Positions 26,072 to 35,325 of a stretch of DNA of 64,000 nt are shown here, piece after piece (the first letter of the stretch is position 1; each line of letters opens with the position of its first letter). Both the position numbers and the translations under genes were made by a program. This DNA is from Roseibacillus sp. (GTDB lineage: Bacteria; Verrucomicrobiota; Verrucomicrobiia; Verrucomicrobiales; Akkermansiaceae), in contig JAPKFB010000007.1 in the NCBI GenBank assembly GCA_028821775.1, positions 35,194 to 99,193 of the forward strand, written 5' to 3'. The notes under the pieces are model-generated. The model was not told the DNA's origin. It was given only the letters and a program-made list of their open reading frames with translations, and did no database searches.

Positions 26072-28051
26072 ATGGTTCGCAGGTTCCCTGCGATGACAGT
26101 GCGCGAGGTGGCGGAACGAATTCTCTTTGGCACCACGCTGGAAGAGAAGCTTGCCCCGGTGCCGACGAAGGTGACCGATGAAGAGCGCGGAGTCGCGATC
26201 GTGACTCCGGAATCTCCCGGGCGGCCGGAGGAGTTGATGCTGCAGCGCGATGGCGTGCGGGCCGAGTTTCCGGGGACCGCGGGCATCGAAGACGATGCGC
26301 AGCGTGGGAAGTTGCTGCACTTCTTTGCCAACCACGAATTGTTGGCGATGGAACTGATGGCGCTGGTCTTGTTGAAATTCCCGGAGGCTCCGGCGGAGTT
26401 TCGAGCCGGGATCCTGCGGACCCTGAAGGAAGAGCAGATGCACACCAAACTCTACCTGAAACGGATGGCAGAGTGCGGCGTGAGCTTTGGGGATGTGCCG
26501 GTGAACGGCTTTTTCTGGAATGCGGTGGCGCCGATGCCTTCGCCGCTTGACTACGTGACGCGGTTGTCGCTGACCTTTGAGCAAGCCAATCTCGATTATT
26601 CACGGGGCTATGCGAAGGTCTTTGCGGATTCAGGCGATGGGGAGACGGCTGCGATTCTGGATCGGATTTATCGCGACGAGATTGGTCATGTGCACTACGG
26701 GCTGCAGTGGTTTCGCAAGTGGAAGGAGGAAGGCGAAACGGACTGGCGGTCCTTTGTGTCGCGGCTGAAAGTCCCGCTCTCCGCGGCGCGAGCGAAGGGA
26801 GGATTCGGATTCAATGAAGAGGGACGGCGCGAGGCGGGCTTGGATGAAGAGTTTATCAGGGAGCTGCGCGTCTATGTGCAGTCGAAGGGACGCACCCCCA
26901 ATGTCTTCTGGTTCAATCCAGGGGCCGAGGAGAGCCTGGTAGCCTCGGGGGAGGAGTGGGGGCGGGCCGCCCGGCAGGTGGAGCGGGACCTGGCCTTGTT
27001 ACCCGCCTATCTTGCGCGCCGCGAAGATGTGGTGGTGGTGCCCGAGGTGCCGCCGACCGAGTTTCTCACCGCGATGCTGAATGCAGGCATCGAGTTGCCG
27101 GAACTGGTTGGAAAATCCGAACTGGCGGGCATTGCCTCGCGCAAGCTCCATGAGCTCCGACCCTGGGCCCGGACGCCCGATGCGGAACCGGTGATCAAGG
27201 AGCTGGGAGTGGCCTGTGCTCCCACTGCGCCGGGATTGTTTTCGAAGGCGGTCCATGCGCAGTTTCTCTCCTCCCTCTTGGATGGTTCCGAAGGATCGAT
27301 GCTGTGTCCGTTGGAGGTGGTAGGGGAGGAGGTTTTCTCGGTGGAGGCCGTGCGTTCCTGGATCAAGAACTGTGCCTTCGGGGAGTGCGTGCTCAAGGCA
27401 CCCTTCAGCACCGCTGGACGCGACCGTCGGATTCGGTCTGTTTCCACACCACTGGGGCAGGAGGAAGAAGAGTGGATCGCGGAAATGTTGAGGAAGCAGA
27501 AGTCCCTTGTGCTCGAGCCGTGGCTGGATCGAGTGGTTGATTTCTCGGTGCAGTATGACGCGGAGGGCGATGGTCGCCTGCGACGCCGCGGGATCGTGGT
27601 GTTGGAAAACAGCAAGAAGGGACAGTTTCGCAGCGCGACGGTGGCGGATCGCTTCACCGACTTTCTCGATGAGGAGACGCGGCGAGCCTTGTTCGAGGGA
27701 GCCTCGAGCCGTGGGCACTTGATCGAATTTCTCGATGACTGGTTGGAGCCGGCGCTCAGGGAACTGCTGCGGAGTCATCGTTACGCCGGACCCCTGGGGG
27801 TGGATGCCTTTCTCTATCGCGATGAGGCCGGAGCGGTCTGCATCAAGCCGGTGGTCGAGATTAATCCACGCTATACGATGGGACGGGTGGCGGTCGAACT
27901 GGCGCGCTTCACGGCGCCCAACGCGGTGACTTCCCTGACGGTGGCCCCAGTAGGGAGGGGGCCGGAGGGAGCGCTTCAAATCACGCCGGTTGTGTCGCGG
28001 ACGCGGTTCGCGGCCTATTTGTTGCCCTGGCCAGGGACGGAGTCTGGGTAA
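26072..28051 (+). CDS. DUF455 ferritin-like domain fused to ATP-grasp-like domain
   Basis: ATG 26072 is chosen over an upstream TTG (26057); ATG 26093 is also possible. The first 240 residues match the DUF455 ferritin-like family: NHELLAMEL, LKEEQMHTKLY, LTFEQANLDYS and RDEIGHVHYG, which together place Glu and His ligands for a di-metal site. From about residue 280 a second module resembles pre-ATP-grasp plus ATP-grasp: a Rossmann-like strand with LARREDVVVVPEVPP, the nucleotide-binding strand ECVLKAPFSTAGRDRR (Lys), SLVLEPWLDRVVDFSVQ, and the metal site VVEINPRYTMGRV. No signal peptide is present, so it is cytoplasmic. The fusion suggests an ATP-dependent ligase coupled to an oxidase-like metal centre. 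No substrate can be proposed. Confidence 0.75.
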   Translation: MVRRFPAMTVREVAERILFGTTLEEKLAPVPTKVTDEERGVAIVTPESPGRPEELMLQRDGVRAEFPGTAGIEDDAQRGKLLHFFANHELLAMELMALVLLKFPEAPAEFRAGILRTLKEEQMHTKLYLKRMAECGVSFGDVPVNGFFWNAVAPMPSPLDYVTRLSLTFEQANLDYSRGYAKVFADSGDGETAAILDRIYRDEIGHVHYGLQWFRKWKEEGETDWRSFVSRLKVPLSAARAKGGFGFNEEGRREAGLDEEFIRELRVYVQSKGRTPNVFWFNPGAEESLVASGEEWGRAARQVERDLALLPAYLARREDVVVVPEVPPTEFLTAMLNAGIELPELVGKSELAGIASRKLHELRPWARTPDAEPVIKELGVACAPTAPGLFSKAVHAQFLSSLLDGSEGSMLCPLEVVGEEVFSVEAVRSWIKNCAFGECVLKAPFSTAGRDRRIRSVSTPLGQEEEEWIAEMLRKQKSLVLEPWLDRVVDFSVQYDAEGDGRLRRRGIVVLENSKKGQFRSATVADRFTDFLDEETRRALFEGASSRGHLIEFLDDWLEPALRELLRSHRYAGPLGVDAFLYRDEAGAVCIKPVVEINPRYTMGRVAVELARFTAPNAVTSLTVAPVGRGPEGALQITPVVSRTRFAAYLLPWPGTESG

Positions 28052-28093
28052 GAGGGGCTGGTGCTCCGCGGCCGGAATCTCTAGCGTGGGGGA

Positions 28094-30397
28094 ATGAGAC
28101 CATTTCTCTCGGCCTTGTTGGCGCTGATTCCCCTCTTGGTGGAGGGGCAGGGCCAGCCCGTCTGGCCTGTCTTGAAGCCCTCGAATCAGAAGGAGGCGTT
28201 GCCTGGAACGAAGCTCTTGGAAGCGGAGGGGGACCTTTCGATCAAGATGGTGGAGGGAATCGATCAGTTTCTCGATGCGGAGATCGCGGCCGCCATGAAG
28301 CGGCGAGGAGACCATGGTGGCACGCGAGAGGAGTTGGCCCGCAAGCTGGGACTCCCGCGAGATTCGCGACCGAAGGGGAATGCCTTTTTGTATGTTTCCT
28401 CCAAGCGCGGACCCTATGCGAAGGGGAGCAAGTTTTCGGTCCACCGGATCCGGTGGAAAGCCTTTGGGGCGGTGGAGGCCGCGGGCCTGCTGTTAGAGCC
28501 AGTCGGTGAGCCTCTGATGGATCTCATCGTCCTTCCCGAAGCGGGCCACAGTCCGGAGCAATCCTGCGGGATCAAGGCGATGGGAGATGACTTCAAGTCG
28601 CTTCCCCACGCGGGGCGACTGGCGGCGCTTGGCTGCCGGGTGATCGTTCCGGTCTTGATTGATCGCGGCGAGCGGCATGCGATGCCGACTCGGGAGTGGT
28701 TGCACCGATCGGCTTGGGAGTTGGGGCGCACGCTGGCGGGCTACGAAGTGCACAAAGTGCTGGCTGCGGTGGATTGTCTGAAACACAGTCAAGGGGGCAA
28801 GGCCCGGAAGATTGGGATCATTGGCTGGGGGGAAGGGGGACGCTTGGCGCTCTACGCGGCGGCCCTTGATGAGCGTATCGATGGAGCGGTGGTGAGCGGC
28901 TACTTCGGACCTCGCGAGTTGGTGTGGGATGAGCCTGCGGATCGCACGGTCTTCGGTCTCCTGGATGGGCACTCGGATGCCGAGATTGCCCGGCTGCTCT
29001 CTCCGCGGCTGCTTCTGATCGAACGAGGAAGGTGTCCGAGTTACGGATTTCGGCTGGGAGTGGACGGCCTGCCGGAGCGCTTGAATCGGGGTGCAGGAAA
29101 GCGTGGGAAACCGGGGAGATTGTTGGTGCACACCCCGGAGCAAGAGCTGGAGGAATTTGCAGTCGTTGCGAAAGACGGAGCAGGCTCAGTTGAGTTGTTG
29201 GGAGATGGGAGCCTGGACCGCGGAGTGGGAGCGGTGCTCTTGGATCGGCTGGGAATCAGGCTCGGGGAGGGAAGTTCTCCCGAATTTGAGAAAATGGATC
29301 TTCCTGGAGATCAAGTTCGGGAGCTCGTGAAGGAGCGGCAGAGCGAGCAGGTTGCGGCCCTCGATCGGCACAACCAGTGGGCCCTGATTGATTCGGAGCG
29401 AGTTCGCGATGAGCTCTTTGGGGGGGTGAACACGAACAGCGTGGAGGAATTTCAAAAGAGCACCCGGGCGCTGCGTGAAAAATTCAGCAAGGAGGTGATT
29501 GGGGAGTTTGCCAGTTTGCAGACATTGTCCGAGCCCCGTCCGCGGACCCGCGCCCTTCAGGAAGGGCCTAAGACGATCAGCTACGAAGTCGTGCTCGATG
29601 TGCACGAGGATGTCTTTGCCTATGGAATCCTGACCCTGCCCAAGGATCTGAAGCTGGATGGCAAGGAGCGCCGGCCGGTGGTTGTCTGTCAGCATGGCTT
29701 GGAAGGCCGGCCCCAGGATACGGTGGGCGAACCGAGTCACCACTACTACAAGGCTTTCGCAACGAGATTGGCCGAGCGCGGGTTCATCACCTTCTCGCCC
29801 CAGAATATATACCTTGGGCACGACCTCTTCCGCATCCTGCAGTTCAAGGCCAACGCGGTGGGGTGTACTCTTTTCTCGGTGATGGTGCCGCAGCATCGGC
29901 AGATCACGAACTGGCTGGCAGATCTGCCCTTTGTCGATTCCGAACGGATCGGATTCTATGGATTGAGTTACGGGGGGAAGTCTGCGATGCGCATTCCGCC
30001 CCTGGTGGATCGCTACTGTCTCTCGATCTGCTCAGCCGACTTCAATGAGTGGATTTGGAAGAACGCGGCCACAGATTCGCTCTCCGCGCGTCACAGCTAT
30101 GCGAACAAGGGGGAGTACGAGATTTTCGAATTCGATTTGGGCAACACCTTCAACTACTACGAGATGGCGGCCTTGATCTGTCCGAGGCCCTTCATGGTGG
30201 AGCGCGGGCACTTTGACGGGGTGGCGCCAGACCGGACCGTGGCCTACGAGTATGCCAAGGTGCGTTTTCTCTACGCGGCGAAACTGGGTCTCGGAGACCA
30301 GACGCAAATTGAGTGGTTTGTGGGACCACACACGATCAACGGATCGAAGACCTATGAATTCCTCCACCGGCACCTGAAGTGGTCGGCTCCCCAGTAG
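28094..30397 (+). CDS. secreted tandem alpha/beta-hydrolase (acetyl-xylan-esterase-like)
   Basis: 767 residues with a signal peptide (1-19, ALLALIPLLVEGQG). Two hydrolase-fold halves are visible. The first (about 100-300) has the elbow position occupied by GWGEGG (244-249), so the nucleophile Ser is replaced by Gly and this half is probably inactive. The second (about 490-760) has VVVCQHGLEGRP, the intact elbow GLSYGG (Ser625) and the terminal GPHTIN (His). The second half resembles the acetyl xylan esterase/AB-hydrolase 7 families seen in polysaccharide-degrading bacteria. It probably deacetylates or de-esterifies extracellular carbohydrate. It starts 42 bases after the DUF455/ATP-grasp gene on the same strand. 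Confidence 0.8.
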   Translation: MRPFLSALLALIPLLVEGQGQPVWPVLKPSNQKEALPGTKLLEAEGDLSIKMVEGIDQFLDAEIAAAMKRRGDHGGTREELARKLGLPRDSRPKGNAFLYVSSKRGPYAKGSKFSVHRIRWKAFGAVEAAGLLLEPVGEPLMDLIVLPEAGHSPEQSCGIKAMGDDFKSLPHAGRLAALGCRVIVPVLIDRGERHAMPTREWLHRSAWELGRTLAGYEVHKVLAAVDCLKHSQGGKARKIGIIGWGEGGRLALYAAALDERIDGAVVSGYFGPRELVWDEPADRTVFGLLDGHSDAEIARLLSPRLLLIERGRCPSYGFRLGVDGLPERLNRGAGKRGKPGRLLVHTPEQELEEFAVVAKDGAGSVELLGDGSLDRGVGAVLLDRLGIRLGEGSSPEFEKMDLPGDQVRELVKERQSEQVAALDRHNQWALIDSERVRDELFGGVNTNSVEEFQKSTRALREKFSKEVIGEFASLQTLSEPRPRTRALQEGPKTISYEVVLDVHEDVFAYGILTLPKDLKLDGKERRPVVVCQHGLEGRPQDTVGEPSHHYYKAFATRLAERGFITFSPQNIYLGHDLFRILQFKANAVGCTLFSVMVPQHRQITNWLADLPFVDSERIGFYGLSYGGKSAMRIPPLVDRYCLSICSADFNEWIWKNAATDSLSARHSYANKGEYEIFEFDLGNTFNYYEMAALICPRPFMVERGHFDGVAPDRTVAYEYAKVRFLYAAKLGLGDQTQIEWFVGPHTINGSKTYEFLHRHLKWSAPQ

Positions 30398-30527
30398 GGG
30401 AAGACGGTTGAGTTTGGGTGACGTGGAACCCGGAGGCGGGAAGATGAAGGGGGGGTGATGCGAGGAGCCCTGACCGGATGGGAACATGTTGTTGCGGGTT
30501 GGTGCCCGAAGAACTAGGAATGAGGAG

Positions 30528-31919
30528 ATGAATGGTCGCTTGATTAGGATGGTTTTCGTCTTGAGCGTCTCCGGGTTCACGTCCGGGGTCGCCCTGGAGG
30601 TGGGCTTCGGAGAGGTGGACATCACCCCCAAGCTGGGAGAGGAGGAGAAAGTCTGGTTGGCGGGCTATAGCCCGGGCCGGCAAGCGACGGGAGTGCATGA
30701 TCCGTTGATGGCACGTTGCGTAGTGCTCAAGGATGGGGAGGACAAGCTCGCCTTCGTGTCGGTTGATTTGGTGGGGCTGCAATATTCTGCCGTGCAGGAG
30801 ATTCGGAAGCAGCTTCCCGAGTTTTCTTATGTGCTTGTTTCGTCGACGCACACCCACGAGGGCCCGGATGTGATCGGGATGTGGGGGGCGACGCCCTTTC
30901 AGTATGGAGTGAATGATGACTACGTGCAGGAGGTCGTGAAGAAGACGGAGCAGCTGGTGAAGGAGACGGCGGGAAGGATGACAGGCGAGGTCATGGTCTC
31001 TTTTGGGACCGCGGAAGACGCCACCCTGCTGAAGGACAGTCGTCAGCCGGAGGCTCTTGACGCGGTGATGCGGGTGCTCGTGTTTTCACGGAAGGCCGGG
31101 GGAGAGAAAGTGGGCCTGTTGGTGCAGTGGAACTCACATCCGGAAGCGATGGGATCCAAGAACCAACTGATGACGGCGGACTTTCCCTGGGCCACGGTGC
31201 GGGAGTTGAAGAGAAGGTACAAGTGCCCGGTGGCATACTTTACGGGAGCGGTGGGAGGTCTCATGGCCCCGCCCGCGGGACCGAAGACCTTTGATTACAC
31301 CGAGCAGCATGGGGTGGCGGTGGCCGGTCTCGCGAGCAAGGCGGTGGAAGCAGCCACGCCGATCGAGTTGACGCCGATGAAGGTCACCGCGCACCAGCTT
31401 TACCTCCCGGTCAGCAACAAGCTTTACCGCTTGGCGAAAACGATGCGGGTCCTGCGGCGGGCGGGATATGTCTTGACCGACGATCCCTACCTGCGGGGTG
31501 AAGCGATGTCGCCGAAGAATGCGGCGCAGACGATGACGATTGAGACAGAGGTTGCCTGCGTGCAGTTGGGGGAGCTCTCGCTGGCAGCAATTCCGGGCGA
31601 GCTCTATCCGGAATTGGTCTACGGAAAGTTTCAAGAACCTGCGGACGTGGGAGCTGATTTTCCGGACGCCGAGCTGGAACCGACGATGGTGGGGATTCTT
31701 GGAAATCGGAAGTGGATGCTTTTCGGCCTCGCCAACGATGAAGTGGGTTATCTCCTTCCGAAACGACAGTGGGATTCCAAGCAGCCGTTCGCATATGGTC
31801 GGAAGAACTCGCAGTACGGAGAGGCAAATTCCTGTGGGCCGGATGCGGCGGCGGTAGTGATGAAGGGGTTTGCGCGCTGTGTGAAGGAGGGGAGGACGAA
31901 GAGGAAAGGACAGGATTAG
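30528..31919 (+). CDS. neutral/alkaline ceramidase-like protein, exported
   Basis: ATG 30528 begins a signal peptide (MNGRLIRMVFVLSVSGFTSGVA) and has GAGGAG just upstream; ATG 30486 is in frame but adds a non-signal extension. The mature start EVGFGEVDITP, then VWLAGYSPGRQATGVHDPL, FVSVDLVG and the zinc-site region SSTHTHEGPD (about 105-114) are hallmarks of the neutral ceramidase N-terminal domain family. Later EWNSHPEA-like (WNSHPEAMG) and YFTGAVGG segments fit. At 463 residues it is shorter than full ceramidases and lacks their C-terminal Ig-like domain, as is normal for PVC homologues. It likely hydrolyses an amide bond in lipid-like substrates. Confidence 0.85.
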   Translation: MNGRLIRMVFVLSVSGFTSGVALEVGFGEVDITPKLGEEEKVWLAGYSPGRQATGVHDPLMARCVVLKDGEDKLAFVSVDLVGLQYSAVQEIRKQLPEFSYVLVSSTHTHEGPDVIGMWGATPFQYGVNDDYVQEVVKKTEQLVKETAGRMTGEVMVSFGTAEDATLLKDSRQPEALDAVMRVLVFSRKAGGEKVGLLVQWNSHPEAMGSKNQLMTADFPWATVRELKRRYKCPVAYFTGAVGGLMAPPAGPKTFDYTEQHGVAVAGLASKAVEAATPIELTPMKVTAHQLYLPVSNKLYRLAKTMRVLRRAGYVLTDDPYLRGEAMSPKNAAQTMTIETEVACVQLGELSLAAIPGELYPELVYGKFQEPADVGADFPDAELEPTMVGILGNRKWMLFGLANDEVGYLLPKRQWDSKQPFAYGRKNSQYGEANSCGPDAAAVVMKGFARCVKEGRTKRKGQD

Positions 31920-32019
31920 GGCCTGATTTCGGGGATCCCTTTGTTTTTGCGAGGGGTGATTACACAAATCGGTGTTTTTTGCAGTCGCGGTGGGGGACTG
32001 AGCCGCTATCGTCTCGGGC

Positions 32020-33009
32020 ATGTTGGAGCTCGATATAGGGGGGAAGAAGGTCCAGGTGGAGATACCCAAGATCAAGGCGCGCTTTGTCTGGGCTGGGATC
32101 GCGATTGTCTTCCTGGCGGTCGGAGCGTTGACTTCGTTCTACACCGTGCAGGCGGATGAGGAGGGGATTGTCCTGCGATTTGGTAAGTACATCAAAACGG
32201 AGGCTCCAGGACTTCATTTCAAGCTCCCTTTCCTCATTGAGAGGGTGGAAAAGGTGGAAGTCCGGCGCCAAATGAAGCAAGAGTTCGGATTTTCGACGGA
32301 GGGAAACACCAATCGGAATCAATACGCTATCCCGCGGGAACAGGAGCAGGAAAAGCAGATGGTGACCGGCGACTTGAATGCGGCGCGGGTCGAATGGGTG
32401 GTGCAATATCGGATTGATAAGCCGAAAGAGTACCTCTTCAACGTGCGCAATGCGGACGAGACCCTACGAGACGCATCCGAGTCCGTGATGCGGGAAGTCG
32501 TGGGGGATCGTACGGTGGACGAGGTCATCACGGTGGGACGCCAGGAGATCGAAGCGGAGAGTCTCCTCAAACTACAGAAGCTGGTGAACAAATACGAGAT
32601 GGGGATCAGCATCGACCAGGTTCAGCTCAAGAACGTGAAGCCCCCGCAGCCGGTGGAGCTGTCCTTCAACGAGGTGAACCGAGCCGAGCAAGAACGAGCC
32701 ACTGCGATCAACGTCGCCCTTGGGGAGAAGAATAAGAAGATCCCCAAGGCGAAGGGAGAGGCCATCCAGGTGATCAGCCAGGCGAATGGCTATGCTGCTA
32801 AACGAGTCAATGAAGCGGAGGGGGACGCGGCTCGATTCGAGGCCCTCTTTACGGTTTATCAGAAGGCTCCGGAGGTGACGCGGCGTCGCATCTATCTCGA
32901 GACGATGCAAAAAGTGATGCCCTTGCTGGAGCGCAAAATCATTATCGACGAGGATACGAAGCAAATTCTTCCGCTCCTCCAATTGAATCAGGGAGGAATC
33001 CAACGATGA
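32020..33009 (+). CDS. hflK: FtsH protease modulator HflK-like (band 7/SPFH)
   Basis: 329 residues: a short cytoplasmic N-terminus, one membrane segment (about 22-43, VWAGIAIVFLAVGALTSFYTV), then an SPFH/prohibitin domain beginning with QADEEGIVLRFGKYIKTEAPGLHFKLPF. A helical tail follows with KAKGEAIQVISQANGYAAKRVNEAEGD split across the coiled coil. The following gene overlaps by four bases (ATGA) and encodes the partner HflC, the classical hflKC arrangement. The complex sits in the inner membrane and restrains or organises the AAA protease FtsH. The length is shorter than the 419-residue E. coli HflK. No hflX/hfq is adjacent. Confidence 0.9.
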   Translation: MLELDIGGKKVQVEIPKIKARFVWAGIAIVFLAVGALTSFYTVQADEEGIVLRFGKYIKTEAPGLHFKLPFLIERVEKVEVRRQMKQEFGFSTEGNTNRNQYAIPREQEQEKQMVTGDLNAARVEWVVQYRIDKPKEYLFNVRNADETLRDASESVMREVVGDRTVDEVITVGRQEIEAESLLKLQKLVNKYEMGISIDQVQLKNVKPPQPVELSFNEVNRAEQERATAINVALGEKNKKIPKAKGEAIQVISQANGYAAKRVNEAEGDAARFEALFTVYQKAPEVTRRRIYLETMQKVMPLLERKIIIDEDTKQILPLLQLNQGGIQR

Positions 33010-33992
33010 ACAAGAACGCAATTATCGGAGCCATCGCAGCGGTAGCAGTTCTCATTGGGATCATTGTTCTCAGCAGTGCGACCTATACTGTGAATGAACG
33101 AGAGCAAGTGATCATCACGCAGTTTGGGGAACCCAAGGGACCTCCTGTGACGTCCGCAGGTCTGCAATTCAAAATACCGTTTGTTCAGAAGGTGAACGTC
33201 ATCGAAAAGCGCATTCTGGAATGGGATGGCCGCGCCAATGAAATGCCCACCAAGGACAAGACCTACATCATCGTCGACACCTATGGACGGTGGCAGATCA
33301 CTGATCCGCTCAAGTATTTTCAGCGTCTGCGGGATGAACGAAGCGCCCTCTCACGACTGGATGACATTCTTGGATCAGAGACGCGTAACACGATCGCGAA
33401 GCATGAATTGATCGAAGTGATTCGGACCACGAAGGATCGCGTCCCCGTGCAGTCGGAGGAACTCGTCGAGGCTGACATCAGCGGGGCGATTGGAGTCCTG
33501 CCCACGATTTCGCGCGGGCGCTCGGAACTGGAAAAAGAGATCTTCGAGAAGAGCCGCGCCAAATTGGAGGAGTTTGGAATCGAGCTCCTGGATGTTCGAT
33601 TCAAGCGGGTGAACTACAACCAGAGTGTGGTAGGTCAGATCTACGAGCGCATGACCTCCGAGCGGAAGCAGATCGCGGAGCGCTTTCGATCCGAGGGTGC
33701 TGGGGAGGCTGCCATTATCGAGGGAGAGGTGGAGGAGGAACTCAACAAGATCGAATCGGAAGCCTACAAGAATGTGCAAATGATCATGGGTGCAGCTGAT
33801 GCTACGGCCACTGAGATCTATGCCGCGGCATACAACCAGAGTGCCGCGTCGGTGGAGTTCTACGAGTTTTCCCGATCGATGGAGCTCTACCCGGATCTCA
33901 TCGGCGGAAAGAGCACCGTGGTGCTTTCGACGGATAGCGATCTCTTCAAGTATATGAAGCGGATCGAGCCGAAGGGAGAGGGCGCAGAGTAG
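33006..33992 (+). CDS. hflC: FtsH protease modulator HflC-like (band 7/SPFH)
   Basis: 328 residues, close to the 334 of E. coli HflC. One N-terminal membrane anchor (about 5-26, AIIGAIAAVAVLIGIIVLSS) is followed by YTVNEREQVIITQFGEP, the family start of the SPFH domain. Then come EWDGRANEMPTKDKTYI, GIELLDVRFKRVNYN, and the typical C-terminal helices MTSERKQIAERFRSEGAGEA and SEAYKNVQMIMGAADATATE, with SRSMELYPDLI close to the end. The start overlaps hflK by four bases, so the two are translationally coupled and made in equal amounts. The product would be an inner-membrane subunit of the HflKC complex. Confidence 0.92.
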   Translation: MNKNAIIGAIAAVAVLIGIIVLSSATYTVNEREQVIITQFGEPKGPPVTSAGLQFKIPFVQKVNVIEKRILEWDGRANEMPTKDKTYIIVDTYGRWQITDPLKYFQRLRDERSALSRLDDILGSETRNTIAKHELIEVIRTTKDRVPVQSEELVEADISGAIGVLPTISRGRSELEKEIFEKSRAKLEEFGIELLDVRFKRVNYNQSVVGQIYERMTSERKQIAERFRSEGAGEAAIIEGEVEEELNKIESEAYKNVQMIMGAADATATEIYAAAYNQSAASVEFYEFSRSMELYPDLIGGKSTVVLSTDSDLFKYMKRIEPKGEGAE

Positions 33993-34004
33993 GATAACGC
34001 CTTC

Positions 34005-34205
34005 ATGATCAATTGATTGGTCTGCGGGCCGTTCGATCGAGCCTACGGCGCGATCACGCAGGAGTTTGTCAGGGCCCTCTTGGAGGATCGCGAACCACTG
34101 GTGAATGTCTTCGAGGCCCTGGCAATGACCTTGCCGGGGCTCATTGCGCATGAGCCCTCCTTGAAGGGTCGCGAGCGCTTGAAAATTTCGCAAGTGACGG
34201 CGTGA
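34005..34205 (+). pseudogene. C-terminal remnant of a Gfo/Idh/MocA oxidoreductase
   Basis: GPFDRAYGAITQEFVRALLE, then NVFEALAMTLPGLIAHEPSL and KGRERLKI form the recognisable C-terminus of a sugar-type Gfo/Idh/MocA dehydrogenase. Only about 62 residues remain. An ATG at 34005 is followed by ATC AAT TGA, so the frame is closed just before the conserved part. The NAD-binding domain is gone. The remnant begins 12 bases after hflC and ends 10 bases before the oppositely oriented deacetylase-like gene. Confidence 0.6.
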
Positions 34206-34215
34206 CGAATTCTCG

Positions 34216-35136
34216 TCAGGAGGTGAGGGCCTTGAGGTGGGCGGCGGTGGAGGTTGCGAGGGCTTCGAGATTGTAGCCGCCTTCGAGGGTCGAGATGATG
34301 CGTCCGCTGCAGTGATCCTCGGCCATCGCAACGATGAGCCGGGTGATCCAGGCGAAGTCATCGGCGTCGAGATGGAGGTCTCCCAGAGGGTCGTCGGTGT
34401 GGGCGTCGAAGCCCGCGGAGATGAAGATGAGCTGGGGCTTGAATTTCTCGAGGGCGGGAATCCAGTCGCGCTCGATGGCCTTGCGAAAGGCGGGTCCGTC
34501 GGTGCCGGCCGGGAGCGGAGTGTTGACGATATGGTCGCGGACGAGGTCGAAGTATCGGTGGGGGTAGTGCGGGTGTTGGAAGCTGGAGGCGACGAGCACG
34601 CCGGGGGTATCCTTGAAAATATCGACGGTGCCATTGCCGTGGTGCACGTCGAAATCGAGGATGGCCACGCGCTCGACGTCCTTGTGAGCGAGGGCGGCGG
34701 AGGCTCCGAGGGCGACATTGTTGTAAAAACAGAAGCCCATGCCGGCATCGTGTTCCGCGTGATGTCCGGGAGGGCGACCACAGGCGAAGACTCGTTTCAC
34801 GTCGCCGTCGAGGACGAGGGAGACTGCTTCTTCCAGAGCTCCGGCGGCGAGTCTGGCTGCCTGCAGTGATCCAGGAGCGAGATGGGTGTCGGGATCGACG
34901 AAAGCGAGACCGCTCTCGGGCGCACTCTCGACCAGGCGTTCGAGGTAAGCGGGTTCGTGAATGCGCTTGAGCGCGGTCTCGGTGACGCCGTTCGGCTTGC
35001 GTTGTTTGAAGTCCTTGAGGAGCCCGGTTTCTTTCAGATGCGCGAGGATAGCCTGGGTCCGTTCCGGTCGCTCGGGATGTCCCTCGTGCATCTTGTGCTG
35101 ATCATAGGACGGGTGGGTGAAGAGAGTGAGGCCCAT
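34216..35136 (-). CDS. histone deacetylase-like amidohydrolase (AcuC/HDAC family)
   Basis: ATG 35136 gives a normal N-terminus (MGLTLFTHPSYDQHKMHEGH); the frame is open 55 codons upstream, but that sequence is arginine/proline-rich and unlike the family. Conserved features: HPERPERT near the start, the charge-relay His pair in RPPGHHAEHD (125-126), the zinc ligands Asp163 and His165 in DFDVHHGNGT and Asp249 in AGFDAHTDDPLG, and the C-terminal LEGGYN. All catalytic residues are present in 306 residues, the usual size for bacterial members. It hydrolyses an N-acetylated amine such as acetyl-lysine or acetylpolyamine in the cytoplasm. The actual substrate is unknown. Confidence 0.92.
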   Translation of the reverse strand: MGLTLFTHPSYDQHKMHEGHPERPERTQAILAHLKETGLLKDFKQRKPNGVTETALKRIHEPAYLERLVESAPESGLAFVDPDTHLAPGSLQAARLAAGALEEAVSLVLDGDVKRVFACGRPPGHHAEHDAGMGFCFYNNVALGASAALAHKDVERVAILDFDVHHGNGTVDIFKDTPGVLVASSFQHPHYPHRYFDLVRDHIVNTPLPAGTDGPAFRKAIERDWIPALEKFKPQLIFISAGFDAHTDDPLGDLHLDADDFAWITRLIVAMAEDHCSGRIISTLEGGYNLEALATSTAAHLKALTS

Positions 35137-35325
35137 GGGGTGCCAAGTGTGCAAGACCACTGGGGAATACTCAAATAAATCTCGAAGAGCGAGGCGTGGT
35201 CTGAGGGCGGGATCGGGTCTTGGCGCGCGGAGGGCCTTTGAACGCGAGGCGCGATCGGGGAATGGGGACCCGTGATCGGACGGCGGGCCTCGTGATGGCA
35301 AGTGTTCTTCCGCCCTTGTTCACCC

